A stretch of DNA of 64,000 nt. Source: Mercurialis annua (Eukaryota; Streptophyta; Magnoliopsida; Malpighiales; Euphorbiaceae). The stretch covers positions 17,003,001-17,067,000 of the forward strand of contig NC_065573.1 of assembly GCF_937616625.2 (NCBI RefSeq). The letters are read 5' to 3'. Below the pieces are notes generated by a model. It was not told the DNA's origin. It did not search any database and saw nothing but the letters and a program-made list of their open reading frames with translations. Position 1 is the first letter of the stretch; each line of letters starts with the position of its first letter. The position numbers were made by a program, and so were the translations under genes. Shown piece by piece: positions 33,470 to 45,650 of this stretch.

Positions 33470-34320
33470 AAGCTATGAAGCGTAAATTAGTTAAAAAAGA
33501 AGAAGTGGAAGTAGTGTTGATGGTGAGAAAGACAAAATTAAGGGTAAGTGTGTGGAGATTGGTGCTTCGAAAAAACAAAATATTCGATGCGGGTTCAGCT
33601 GGTAAGGAGGCAAAGGAAGTTGTTATACTCAAAAGCTAAGGGTCCTACTCCAATTTGAACTGTATGGAAGGAAATTGATTCAGAGAGGTCAACCATGTTG
33701 TGAAGGTAACTTCATTTTCTCTTTTTTTTAATATTTTTTATTTAGGTGTTATTATGATTTTATATGTTTTTAATATTTTTATAATTTATTTATATTTTAT
33801 TACATCAAATAGATCTGTTATGTCAACATTATGTAGTTACAGTTTCTTGCTATGATTTACTTTTTTTTTTTTTTGACGAGTGCTATGATTTACTTAAAAT
33901 ATATGTTCATATAACTCTTTAAATAAGATTTTTATTATGAATATGATTTTTTTTTATGTTTTGGGGTATTGACACATATGTTTTTTTTTTGTATAGTTTA
34001 TGTATCACAGATGTATCTTTCAAGTTAAATTTTCATATTTTTTAATAATTATTTAAAAAATTTGTGTGAACTAGTTTTTGTGTATTTTTAATATTTTTAA
34101 TATATCTATATTATGTATCTTTTCATATTCGTTGCTAACCTTGTTTTTGTTTTCTTTTGCAGAATTGGGATTACTTGCTACTTCTTGAGAATAATTATAG
34201 TTGTAGAGTAATTGTTGGTACAAGGTTCACAATAATTGAAGATATAAAGAAATGTTTATCTGAGCCATAATTAGAACTTTTTAGCAGCACTTTTCTTGGC
34301 CATTTTCTAAACTTGAAATC
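33470..34320 (+). pseudogene. Possible DUF1985-type transposon gene remnant
   Basis: Downstream of an acceptor-like TTTTGCAG at 34155-34162, the frame resembles the DUF1985 region found in plant Ulp1-carrying transposons: ATIGTRFT-like, then IEDIKKCLSEP, a stop, LELFSSTFLGHFLNLKS. Upstream, 33475-33639 is a short Lys-rich open frame (MKRKLVKKEEVEVVLMVRK) that could be the start. The evidence is weak: the match is to general pattern only, and stops interrupt it. Confidence 0.3.
33863..33880 (-). mobile_element. Minimal retroposition scar (poly-T plus GACGAG)
   Basis: An 18-nt insert (T run then GACGAG) sits between two perfect 15-bp copies of TGCTATGATTTACTT (33848-33862 and 33881-33895). Read on the minus strand it is CTCGTC plus poly(A), like the 3' tip GCTTGTC plus poly(A) of the LINE fragment at 9737. 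Confidence 0.75.
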
Positions 34321-34339
34321 TAAGTTTAATCAGCCACGC

Positions 34340-35110
34340 AATTGAAAAATGAAATGTATATATGACGTATCCGAAATGTATCTTATATGTATTTGTTAGA
34401 TACACCTTTAATATATAATTTATACATATCGAAAACAGCTCAAATGTATTTATTTTTAAATATATATTAATTTATTAGATGTGTTTTGACATGTTTCTTA
34501 CTTGTATTTGTTAGATAAATCTCTAATATTTAATTTATACATGATATATATATATCATCTCGTTAATGGTGGTATCTCATTACCTTCGAGATTCAATTTA
34601 GATACATATCAAATACATCTCCGATACATATTTGAAATAGCTCAAATATATGACGCATTCTAGTTATAATTTAATTTATAAGATATGTATTGAGATAAGT
34701 TAAATATGTATGCGACAGATACATCATTGATACATAATGTATAAAATATTTAATATAATAAATGATATATACTTCCTTGATACATAATTTATACATTGTT
34801 TAACACATATCTTTTGATATAATATATGCTATAAATACATTTCAGATACATGTCATATATTTTTATAGAAATATGGGACACATAATGCTCAAAATATATT
34901 AGAAATATCTTATACATAATAATACACATAATGTTTATTTGATGCTTCTCATAACTATATTTAAAATGTATATCAGATGTATCTATAGTACTGATTCATT
35001 AACGCGTTGGCGCTTTGATTGATGCATCTGCATGCGTTGATTGATACATACATTATTAATACGTGTTTGAGATGCTTTTAATATGAGATACGTTATAAAA
35101 TATTTTAAAT
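34340..35110. repeat. Degenerate array of GATACAT/ATGTATC motifs
   Basis: GATACAT, GATGTATC, AGATACATC and related words recur every 10-40 bp over about 770 bp, without a fixed period. A second array of the same words lies at 46300-47170. It may be the core of a Mutator-type element like the others here, but no end pair was found. Confidence 0.6.
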
Positions 35111-35166
35111 ACATATAATATAAAAATCGGCTCATTTAATCTGTTTTAGCATATTGGGTACATTTA

Positions 35167-35472
35167 CGAGTTTTATCAGTTATATGCAAACTTTTAAAAA
35201 TCAGCTCATTTAGTCTGTTTTAGCATATTGGGTACCTTATGTATCCATTTTCTGAATTGAACTGAATTTTTTATCAATATGTCAGCCACGTCACAGTCAA
35301 TTCACCAAATGGGTGGCATGACAACATTCGTCATCCAACTAAACCACATGATAAACCACATAATAATCAAAAAATTTGACAAAAAATTGATTTGATTTAA
35401 AAAATGGTCAAATATGCTGAAACGGGCTAAATGGCCGAGTTTTTAAGGTTTGCATAATACTGATAAAACTCG
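35167..35472. mobile_element. Fold-back MITE-like inverted repeat
   Basis: The arm starting CGAGTTTTATCAGT at 35167 and running to TTTTAGCATATTG near 35232 is matched, inverted, by 35409-35472 (CAAATATGCTGAAAC to ACTGATAAAACTCG). A direct copy of part of the left arm (TGTTTTAGCATATTGGGTAC) also lies just upstream at about 35140. Exact ends and a target duplication were not found. Confidence 0.55.
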
Positions 35473-35989
35473 TAAATATTAGGTATTTTTTGGTGATTAA
35501 ACCTTTAATTTTTCACGTTTATATACTTAGTTGTTTGATTTCTGTAAAACGAATCTCTGCCATGGAAGTGGTTTTCTCAAAGGGATTCTAGTGGCTACTT
35601 TCATTTAGCTACTCAGAGGAAAATGAGCATTTTATGCAGAATGAGCAGCCTAATCTTTAGCTAATTTACTCCATTGCAAAATGAGACATAATTAGAAATT
35701 AATTAAGCACAATTGAGGATTACAGCCATAAAATGTCAGAATTTGGAAAACGGCTAAATCAAGAAATACAAGCTCTAGCTAGACTATCTCCATTAGCCAA
35801 AATGGGGGTTGAATTGTTTCCCTTCATTCTGATATCTCCATTACAGAATGATGCCCTAAAAACCATCAGTAATATAGTATAGGCAAATGCCCATCAGCAA
35901 CTAGCTAAACCGGATTCTGATTTTTCGGCATCCGGCTCAAAAAATGCTAGTGTCGGGCTACCGATCACTCTGCTTCCAGTTGCAAAAGC

Positions 35990-38900
35990 CTATAACTTAA
36001 GTGTGAGGCCTATGGGACAATGATCACTACCAACAACATCAGGAACAATGTAGGAGTCGTGAACCTGGTCCGCTATAGATTCTGAGACAAGGAAGTAGTC
36101 GAGCCGCCACCCTGTTTCAAATTACAATGACTAATGCGATTAACAAGCGAAAACAGATAAAGGGGCTGCACAGTACAATAGGTATAAGTTGTTGAACTAT
36201 GTATTGAGATGGCATTCGTAGTTTTTGAGGAATTCTTTGCAAATTTTATCAATTGTTAAAAATATTTTAAGGCAAAAGACTATCACTAGCCTTCTTCGAC
36301 AATAGGTTCACAGTTCACTAGCAACATCACTGCTCTTTTATATATTATGTTAACTATTTATTTACTTTCTATAGTAGCGAGCTTTATTTGTATATACATA
36401 TCATTGATGGAAGCCAAATAAGAAAATTTCAGCATCAAATTTGTTATAACTCAGAATAAACACACGAAATTGTTATTAAATTGCAAAATACCTTTATTAG
36501 TTTTCCGCCCACCATGTCGATAACCCCAGTAAGTGTAGCCAACAACATCAGGATGTTGTTTTCTAAAAGTATCTACATATCCCCTGGACAAGAAATTCGT
36601 TTCAAACGATTGTCTTTCTTCATCTGTAAACCCAGCACTTCTTCTATTTCCCTACACATTGGAACACAATTAACTAACACGCATACTAGTGTAAAAAACA
36701 TGCAGCAAATTTGAAAAGCTGGATTTGTTTCAAAACAATACGACACTATTATCATCGATCAATACAACCTTCAGAATGTAGAAACTAAATCACAATAAGG
36801 AAAAACAACACTTGCATAATATAATGTACACAGCCTAGATGCATACACATGGATCACGTATTTATTTTAAAACGATTAAAAGAAGCTAGTAGGCATGTTG
36901 GTCATTGCGCCACTTTTGTTTCAAAGGCAATATTATAGTACTGTTTGGACATAATTTTGGGACGCCCTTTTGGTTACACAAACCATAAGACAATGTTGGG
37001 ATACAATAAAATTATAAAATGAACCAAATTATATAGGAACATTCAACACCAATATTTAGTTAGCAAAAAATTAGGAACCATATCAGTAAAATAAATAAAT
37101 CAAAATTGAAACAATCCATTTATTCATTATATATTTTCTCCACAAAATGAAGCAAATTAGGCTTATCCCCTTAAAATCCCCCACCTTTTACCCCCAATTC
37201 GTTTGCACCCTCACGTTGTAAAACCACCAAATATACCCAAATTACGACATTTCACTTTCAATTGCACCCTCAAGCATTAAACTGACCTCTTTTCACTTGA
37301 AAAATGTTCAAATCAATACTTTAAATTTTAGCATATATTTTAAAATAGGACTTAATATTTTATTTAAAACAAAAATAAACCTATTTTTTCAAGTGAAAAG
37401 AGATCAATTTAATGCTTGAGGGTGCAATTGAAAGTGAAAGGTCGTAATTTGGGTATATTTGGTGGTTTTGCAATGTGAGGGTGCAAACGAATTGGGGGTA
37501 AAAGGTGAGGGGTTTTTAAGGGGATAAGCCAGCAAATTATAAAAACTGATTAGAACAGGTTAGCATTCATCTGATAATTCCAAATTGCAACTGTGACAAC
37601 ATGCATCTCAGACAAAAAGCCCACGAAAACATCAATAGGCTTCATAAAAAGCATTCATTTATATCACTTACAGCAGGATTGAAAATATCTATCTCTTGAT
37701 GAGCACAATTCAGATCACCGGTCAAAATGACTGGTTTAGACTTTTCCAGCTCCTGCATCATGCAGCAAACGACCATTAGTAGTAAATCACTTCTGCCTAG
37801 TGGACATACCTAAAGATACATATTTAGGAAAAGATCATGCTGCACCACAGAGAAACACTAACTTTATTCCAAGACAAATACAACACAATGCATAAAGAAC
37901 TTACTGAAGAATCTCATGCTTACTTTCATGTAGTTGCTAAGAGAGGTATCCCACTGCGACACCCTGTATGACTACATTCAGATACAGATCCCTTAAGTGA
38001 TAGATAATGATGAAAAAATACGAAAAATAGATAATTACTCAAAGGATGATAAATGCTAATGTTAATACCAGCCGTTTCAATCCATCTCCAGAGTTAGGAA
38101 CATATGCATTTAATAAATAGAATGAATCAAATTCTGCAGTCACAAGTCTTCCCTCACTATCATGATCTGCTATTCCAAGACCATAGCTGACAGAAAGTGG
38201 CTTTACCTGCCACAGGAAGTGCCAACATTAACAAGTTATACAGCGGAAAATAATATAAACAAGCTAAACAACAAAAATAAAGATAAGAAACAATCTGTGA
38301 TATAAGTTCCCAATCACATTTAAGGTTTCTTCATGAAATGGCACTTAAGATCCTAAGCCCAATGGTGTGCCAAATGCAGAAGAGATAAAACAAAAAGAAA
38401 GAAAAGCTGAAATATTAAGCTACCCGAGAGACAATTGCAGTGCCTGAGTAACCAAGTTTGGAGTGGCTACATGTCCAGAAACTATTCTCGTACCCATCTA
38501 TCAAACTTTGTTTAATAGATTCAACATCCTTCTCCTGTTACAAATTTAGTAAAGACAGCAATAAACTGTTATTTATCAATATAACTCAAGTAACCAGATA
38601 CGATCAGGAATATTAGTCTAGTCCACCAATGGAAATTTCTTGATTAAGAAAAAAGTGCCCACTTACAAACCAAAAGAGAGAAAAAGTGGAAGCCAGTTAA
38701 GCAAGAATTTACTTGCCTGTAGTTTGGTCTCCTGGAAGCACAACACATCAAAATTTTCTCGTTTGGCAAGTTCCACAGCTGAGAATCCCTCTAACTTTAG
38801 CAATGCTCTTAACCCATTTACATTCCAAGACATTAGTTTCACAGACTTGGTATCCTCAGCAAGAGGTGGAGGTCTCATGGTTCTCGGATTGTATGAAATC

Positions 38901-41055
38901 CAAGTCTTCTGAGGCTTCTTGTGAGCAAGAATTGTCCATGGTTCAGCAAAAGGCATCGAAACCACATTTTCAGCAGATGATATTTTTTTTCTTGTCTGTA
39001 AGGACGTCCCAACTAGCAACATTGACCGCATAATAGAAGATTGTTTCAGAAGATTGTAGGGATGTAAAAAGAAAAAGTTACGCTGAGACCTTAGTTGTTT
39101 TAATTGAAACTTGAAAGTGGCAGTATATAAACATTACTAGGATAATTATTCAAACTGCTTTGCATAATACCTGAGACCTTAGTTGTTTTAATTGAAAGCC
39201 TCTCTTCTTTGGTGGCAATCTGACAATCAAGTTTGGCAATTTCATCCTTAGCATGAGATTCTTTCACTGTTTTCTTGGTATGTTTAAGTCTTGAAACTTC
39301 TGAAACTGTACCCGTTGTTTCATAGAGTACGTTACTGGCCTTGTTTTCAAGCAAAGTATCTTCTGTGTGAATAGAGTATGCACATTCTTCTGCTTCCTGA
39401 GAGCTTTCACCTGCATATACCAGAAACATCAGCTCAGAATAAATGGCAAATTCAAATTTTAAAATTTACTACAAAAACTCGAAATGATATCCTCTAAGAT
39501 ACAAAAGAAAAAGAACATAAAGTTTGTTCGTAGAAACAAGATTGATTACCATTCAAGTGCTTGCCCACAAAGCCCTTTAAAGAAGATAAAAGCTCTGATT
39601 TACGACCTTTCGCAGGCATACCAACATTCCTGAACATTAAGCCATGTATAAAACATAACACTGGGAGATTTACAATTGAAAGATATATTAATTAACCAAG
39701 CATATAATCATGCTGACTCAAGAAATCTGACCAATTTAAGTCAGTTACAGACATAATATAATTGCCTTGCAGCTCTTTTTCTTACAGCGTCATAGAATTA
39801 CAGAAGCAATCGAACATGTGATAAAGACTAACCATATAGCTTCTTCAACAATTTTTCATATGCTAGATATCCCTTACTTGTGGATAGAACCGAAATAAAC
39901 AGAGCCTCTAAGAAGTAAATTGTAGAAATAGTGAAGTCATACATATCCCTTTGTTCTAAGGGTTATTTGCAAAAAAAAAAAAAGTTTCACCTTTTTAGCA
40001 TTTTGAGCACCACATTTAAAAAAATTAATACTAACACCACCTTTTCATTTTTTGTCATTTTTGGTCCAACACCATAATCAGGCAGCATTTCCTTCATTAC
40101 AAAACTGTCGAAACTGCATTGTTTGGTGGAGGAAAAATGCTTTTAGTTTAGAAATGCCAAAAAATGAAAGGTGACGCCTTTAGTTGCCAACTTTTAAATG
40201 TGGTGCTTAAATAACTAAAAAGATGAGGCTTTCTTTTTTGCAAATAACACTTGTTTTAAATAAATCATGAACAATATTTAAATTCAATTCTATTCCTGAA
40301 AATTCATGTCAACTGTGTTGCTCAAATGTCACTAATCTCAAAATGCAATGTTTCTTTGAAGTATAAAATACTAAAATTCTACCCAATAACGAATTTCCGG
40401 GCATAAGAATTGACTAAATAGATTGCAATGCAGTTCTTGCATTTTCAGATAAAGACTATGTTCTTATTTCTTTCTTTCTATGATTCAATCCAACACAAAT
40501 ATTCATTTTTGTTCGTCGTACCTCAACATTGCTCGAAGCTCTTGAACAGTCATTTTCTCGAGTTTCGAAGGATCATCCTTTATACTTTGAATATCAAATG
40601 ATTCATTTTCCTGTAAATAATATTTCCTCCAATTAATGAATAAACTAATACTCACTCACTCATCATCTGTATGATTAATTACTACTAACATAACAGCATT
40701 CAACAAAGCATTACAATAAGTAAAAACAATAATTATCTAACCTTGGCAACAGAATTAGGGTTAATTTCTGCTTTAATTAATCCTTTATGTTTCTTTTTAT
40801 ATAAATTATCGTCCTCGACGATTGATCGTGATGAGCTGCGTCGTTTAGAAACCATAATTAAGCTCAATGTCAAAGGAACAAGCTGCTCAATCTTCAACTG
40901 TATTCTTGACCTAACTGTAAAACTATAATTATGAAACAATGGAATTCAAAATTATGCATAAAACAGTCAAAATTGAAACAAAAAAAAGGGTTTAAAAGAT
41001 ACCTGGAGAGATTAGTGAGAGTTCTGAAACTGGATAGCAATGCCTGCTGATTCAT
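35990..41055 (-). CDS. ARP: AP endonuclease / redox protein with SAP domain
   Basis: An ExoIII-type AP endonuclease cuts DNA at abasic sites in base excision repair; the plant ARP form is a chloroplast protein. Exons: 41055-41003, 40922-40742, 40610-40522, 39629-39550, 39410-39171, 39012-38717, 38534-38424, 38206-38069, 37971-37924, 37752-37672, 36651-36492, 36111-35990; 532 aa, near the usual length. The N-terminus ([19 protein letters not shown]) is Ser-rich without acidic residues, like a transit peptide. A SAP motif follows ([20 protein letters not shown], residues ~97-130). All nuclease motifs are there: [52 protein letters not shown] and GSDHCPIGL. Intron 6 is GC-AG. The acceptor of exon 6 was chosen by frame and is the least certain. 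Introns hold two MITEs. Confidence 0.93.
37160..37530. mobile_element. Mutator-type MITE in ARP intron 10
   Basis: A perfect 9-bp target duplication AGCAAATTA lies at 37151-37159 and 37531-37539. The ends GGCTTATCCCC and GGGGATAAGCC begin inverted repeats of about 140 bp each, leaving a short AT-rich centre. It is 371 bp with no coding sequence. It lies in the intron between 36652 and 37671, away from the splice sites. Confidence 0.92.
39083..39197 (-). repeat. 27-bp duplication of the ARP exon 5 end, 88 bp apart
   Basis: CTGAGACCTTAGTTGTTTTA and the next seven bases occur at 39083-39109 and 39171-39197 on the plus strand. The second copy is the last 27 bases of exon 5 up to the splice donor. 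The first lies in the following intron, where CAGC followed by GTAACT offers a weak second donor. Confidence 0.85.
39960..40250. mobile_element. MITE in ARP intron 3
   Basis: GTTATTTGCAAAAAA..CACCTTTTTAG..CACCACATTTAAA at the left is mirrored by TTTAAATGTGGTGC..CTAAAAAG..TTTTTTGCAAATAAC at the right. The inverted repeats are about 60 bp or more, with internal inverted segments too. The flanks show only a partial 9-bp match (TTGTTCTAA / CTTGTTTTA), so the exact edges are uncertain. It is inside the intron 39630-40521. Confidence 0.7.
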
Positions 41056-41611
41056 TTATCAAACGAGTTTCGTTTTTGCCTCTCAACTCAGTTTCTTTAT
41101 AGGTTAAACGAGCTAGGGGGGAAATGGCGCTAAAGTAGAGGCCCAGGCAAGAATCAATGGTTTAAGAACCGAACCGAAAATCAAACCGGCTTAATGGTTT
41201 GATCGGTTAATCAATTTAAACTAAAAGATTATATATTATAAACTCTTATAATTGTAAAAAACAAATCACAAAAATACGCAAAAAAAAACTCACCAATTTC
41301 ACACTTTACAAACAAATTTAGAGCATCTTTATTTATAAAGAGAGACAAATTAAATAGCGTGCAACAGGCTCTTTCTTTTATAGATTAATTAAAGCCGGCT
41401 TAATGGTTTGATAGTGTGAACGGCGGAAGCCAAGGAGCAGAAATCGTGAAAAATTTCTTTCACAGTTCAAAAGAAATCGTGGAGAACAAGAATGATTGAG
41501 AGAAATAAAAAAAATCGTATAAAAGAAAAGAATTTAAAGTAGAAGTTATCAAAGTAAGAAAATGAGGTAGGTAAAGTAAAGATTTGGGTTGGGCCGTATA
41601 CAAGAAAAGAA

Positions 41612-43902
41612 GAGAAGATTAGGATAATACTCTATTTTCTAAAATAATTTGATTTCCTACCTCAATAAAAAAAAGATAGAGAAAATACCTCATCATTCTA
41701 ATGCTTTTATTTTTTTACTCTAAAGCATGTTTATATTATGATTATACCTACTTTTTATTGGTTTTTTACTCTAAGTATATATTTTTACTATTATCATATG
41801 ACACCTGTCATATTTTTATTTTTATTTCTTTTTTTTCTTTCTCTCTCCTCTCTCCTCTCTCCTCCTCTTCTTCATCTTCTCCGTTCTTCGTCAATTTTCT
41901 TCTTCTTTTTATTTCTTCTTTTCTTCTTCATCTTTTTCTTTCTTCTCTATCGTTCCTTCATCGCTCCGCCGCCCTTTCTTCGTCGCTCCACCGTCGCTCC
42001 ACTGTTCTTTCATTTTTTATTTTAGCAAACTTTTTTTAAATTCATGGTGATTATTGCGATTTTCTAACATTCAGATATAAATAAATTACTCTTGATTTTT
42101 TTTTCAATTTTAGATCTAAAAATCTGCATGAAAAAACAATATTATGATGAAAAAAACGATTTTCTGCACAAAAAACGATTTTCTGCAAAAAAAAACAGCA
42201 TCTGATTATCATATGATTATCATAACACTGCAAAAAAAAAAGATTTTTTATAAAAAAAAAGTCTCTGATTATCATATGAGTATCAATGTATTATCATAAT
42301 GTTATCATAACACTGCATAAAGAAAGATATTCTACATAAAAAATTGATTATCATGTTGTTATCACTGTATTATCATCTCGTAATCATAATATAATCATAT
42401 GATACCGAGATGATAATGTATTATTGTACCTAAATGATAACAGTATGATAATATGATACCTATATGAAAAATATTACATAAAAAAAATGACAACGAGATG
42501 ATAATGTGAAGAAAATAGTATTATAATGAAGTATAATAAGGTCATGTTATCATACTATTATCATCACCTTATCATCTTATTATCATAATTTTTTTGTAAT
42601 TGTTTTTCTTATACATGTATCATATTATCATACTATTATCTTCACATTATCATCTCGTTATTATAATGTTTTTGTAATTATTTTTTTCATACAGGTATCA
42701 TATTATCATACTATTATCTTTACATTATCATCTCATTATCATAATTTTTATGTGATTTGTTTATATATAGGTATCATATTATCATACTATTATCATAACT
42801 TTATTATTTTATTATCATCTGGTTATCATACTGGTGTCATGAATCTTTTTGTAATTCTATTTTCACGTACGTTATCATCCAGCTATCACAAACTTATCAT
42901 AGTTCATTATCATCTAATTATTATACTCCAATGTTATGATAACGACATGATAATCAGAAACTATTTTATCATACATTATCATAAATATTATCATATATGT
43001 ACCATAAATATTATCATCTCGTTATCATACGATAAAACATTATCATATGACACTATTTCTGTAAAAAAAATTTCATGTAAGTATCATATTATCATACTAT
43101 ATAAGCTTATCATTATATTACCATAAAAATATTATTGTACTATTATCATTATCGTACATGTGTATTATCATAACCTTATCATAATCATATAATGTTATGA
43201 TAACGATATTTTAATACAGAGTTATTCATATGATAATCAGACACTGTTTTTTTAGTAAAAAATCAATTTTCTCTGCAGTGTTATGATACTTACATGATAA
43301 TGCAGTGATGATACTCATATGATAATCAGAAGCTGTTTTTTTTACAAAAATCGTTTTTTTGTGCAGAAAATCGTTTTTAATACATATTTTTAGATTTAGA
43401 ATTGGAAAATTTCAAGAGTAATTTATTTTAGATCTGAAAGTTAAAAGAAATCGTATTAATCACCACGAGTTGAGGAAAATCGCTAAAATCAAATATGAAA
43501 AACGGCGGAACGACGGCGGGATGATGGCGGAACGACGACGAAGCGATGAATTAACGATGAAGAATAAGAGAATAAAAATGAAGAAGAAATAAAGATAAAG
43601 AAGAAGAAGAAGAAAATGAAGAAAAAAATGGCGAAAAAAAAGAGCAGAGAAGAAGAAAGCCAATGGAGAGGAAAGAGAAAAAGAGAGAGAGAAAAGAAAA
43701 GAAATGACAGCTGTCACTTATAAATCCCTAATAATATAGTTAGAGTAAAATAATAATAATGAATAGGTATAATTATAATATAAATAGGTGTTAGAGTAAA
43801 AAAGTAAATATATAAAATAGTGAGGTATTTTCTCTATCTTTTCCTTATTGAGGTAGGAAATCATATTATTTTTAAAAAGAGAGTATTTTTCCTAATTTTC
43901 TC
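41612..43902. mobile_element. Large Mutator-like TIR element with TTATCAT array
   Basis: A perfect 9-bp target duplication AGAAAAGAA lies at 41603-41611 and 43903-43911. The ends GAGAAGATTAGGATAATACT and, inverted, GAGAAAATTAGGAAAAATAC begin inverted arms of about 450 bp. Each arm contains GATTTCCTACCTCAATAA, a pyrimidine/purine-rich part with CTTCTTC or GAAGAAG runs and a GC-richer CGCCG-containing part. The core (42040-43400) is an array of ATTATCAT words. The open frames in the arms (41701-42039, 43717-43460) are low-complexity and mirror each other. No transposase. Confidence 0.9.
42040..43400. repeat. Array of ATTATCAT / ATGATAAT words
   Basis: ATTATCAT, TATCATATGATAATC, CATTATCATCTCGTTATCAT and the like recur many tens of times on both strands over ~1.3 kb with no fixed period. 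Longer near-repeats (TATCATATTATCATACTATT with 80-100-bp spacing, near 42625, 42705, 42775) show local duplication. The two edges carry matching inverted CGATTTTCTGCA..AAAAAA segments. Confidence 0.9.
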
Positions 43903-43911
43903 AGAAAAGAA

Positions 43912-44310
43912 TGGCTGATTTCTTGTATTTTATATAAAAAGCCGAAAGAACTTCTTTTTATACCCATTCTTCTTTCAATACCCATCTTTCTTTCAATACC
44001 CATTCATCTTTAACTGCTCCAGCATACATAACATTTATGAGAAAAGTACTAGCAAATATATAAAACACATGAGAAACAAATTAGTAAAAGAAGCTATAAC
44101 AAACAAAATCATAATTTGGAAAAATTTAAAGCTACCAAAGCATCAATTATGGCATTATACTTCAGTAGTTTTTAAAAGAAAATACTGCAAAAATGTCCAG
44201 GCATGTAAGATATACACTAGACTACTACGACCATTAGTTCTATTTTATTATGTCCTTTTTGGTATTACAGTAAAATACAATAATTGACAAAATCGTTTTT
44301 TAGGTACTTA
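43912..44310. other. Spacer with short direct repeats
   Basis: No gene is visible. TACCCATTCTTCTTTCAA and similar words repeat three times at about 43960-44010. The open frame at 44069-44287 has no features of a protein I recognise. Confidence 0.4.
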
Positions 44311-44327
44311 ATCAATCTATAAATGAT

Positions 44328-44340
44328 CTCAAAAAAAAAA
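44328..44340 (+). mobile_element. Minimal retroposition scar (TC plus poly-A)
   Basis: Thirteen bases, TC then an A run, lie between two perfect 17-bp copies of TCAATCTATAAATGATC (44311-44327 and 44341-44357). TC plus poly(A) is the last part of the LINE 3' end TTGTC plus poly(A) seen at 9737 on the minus strand. Confidence 0.7.
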
Positions 44341-44559
44341 TCAATCTATAAATGATCCAAGAACTTGTATTTAACTATAATTCTATGCTAAGCAGTGTCA
44401 ATAATTTAATAAAAAAACAATAGAAAACTTTCAAACACTCATAATAAAATAGAATATTTACACTATTTACCATAATAAGATAAAATATTTACAAACATGC
44501 TATCTTATACTTTTTCTTATAAAAGTGTTTTTCATATTTACAAATATTCCACTTTTATC

Positions 44560-45340
44560 TTTTTATTAACAAAAATGCATTTTCCCTTTTTTTCTTCATC
44601 TTCTCCATCTAACCCTAATTTTTTTTTCTCTCTTTCTCCGTTAACATCATAACAAAATTTCATCTTCAAGCCACACACCCACCATTCTTCTTCCGACCGC
44701 CGCTCTCCCTCACGCACGCCGCCCTCCCTCGCTGCACACATTCGCCGCCGCCGCCGCCCTCTCTCACTGCTAGCAATTCCCACTGCCGCCGCCCTCCCTC
44801 GTTTCCTTGCTGCTCGCACTAGCCGCCGTCCTCCCTCACGTGTAGATCTATGATTTGTATGTGTAGATCGATGATTTGTATGTCTAGATATATAGTTTTT
44901 TGTGTTTTGTATGTATAGATCTAAATTTATTGTATATGATTCGTGATTTGAATTTTCAGTTCGTCTTCATCTTCATCTCCTTCGTTTTTCAGACCTGGAA
45001 TTTTTATTTTTAGATCTGATTTAAAAAAAAACGTATATAATTTGAATTATATACGGATTATATACAGATAATATACAAATTGAATTTTCAGATCTGATAG
45101 ATCTGAATTTTCTTTTATAAAAACGTATATAATTCGTATATAATTTCTATTATATACGGATTATATATAGATAATATACAGATTATATGTGTATACAAAA
45201 AACTTGTATTTTTGTAAATATTTTTAAAAAATTTGTATTGCTGTAATTATTTTTTATATTTCTGTTAAAAAAAATACATGTTGTATATTTGTAAATATTT
45301 TTATTTTTTCCGGTATTTGTAAAAAAAACTCTAATAAAAT
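44560..45340. repeat. GC-rich CCGCCGCCCTCCCTC units and a TATATACGGATTATATAC array
   Basis: From 44690 to 44830 CGCCGCCCTCCCTCGCTG-like words repeat four to five times. From 45030 to 45200 ATATACGGATTATATACAGA and GTATATAATTCGTATATAAT words repeat with both strands mixed. A GC-richer arm beside an AT-rich palindromic array looks like the other structured elements here. I could not find matching ends. Confidence 0.55.
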
Positions 45341-45650
45341 TCACATTCTAAAATATCGAAAAAATAATTAAGAACCGAATTTCTAAACCTCTATACAAAA
45401 CTAAAAACATCATCTGAGTTTGAAAATTCGGAAATTGGGTTTGAATTAATATCAATAATTTCATCTACAATAGCCTTCCAATTCATGTTCATAAGTAAAA
45501 AGATGACTGGACAGTAAAGAAAAAATAAAGAAGATGAAATTTATTTGTTGACAGGCACGTTCAAAATTGCTGAATGTGGAGATTTGTTTTCTAAAATTAA
45601 AGAAAGAGTGGAGGAAGTGATAATTAATATATGCACGTTGTTCTTTTAAG

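Noticed and set aside
36481..36755. Open frames on both strands near 36.5 kb
   Set aside because: They are shadows of ARP exon 11.
41701..42039. 112-codon Phe/Ser/Leu-rich frame
   Set aside because: It is the CT-rich arm of the TIR element; the mirrored frame at 43460-43717 shows it is not a gene.
44538..44819. 93-codon Arg-rich frame (minus strand)
   Set aside because: It is produced by CCGCCGCCCTCCCTC repeats; no conserved domain.
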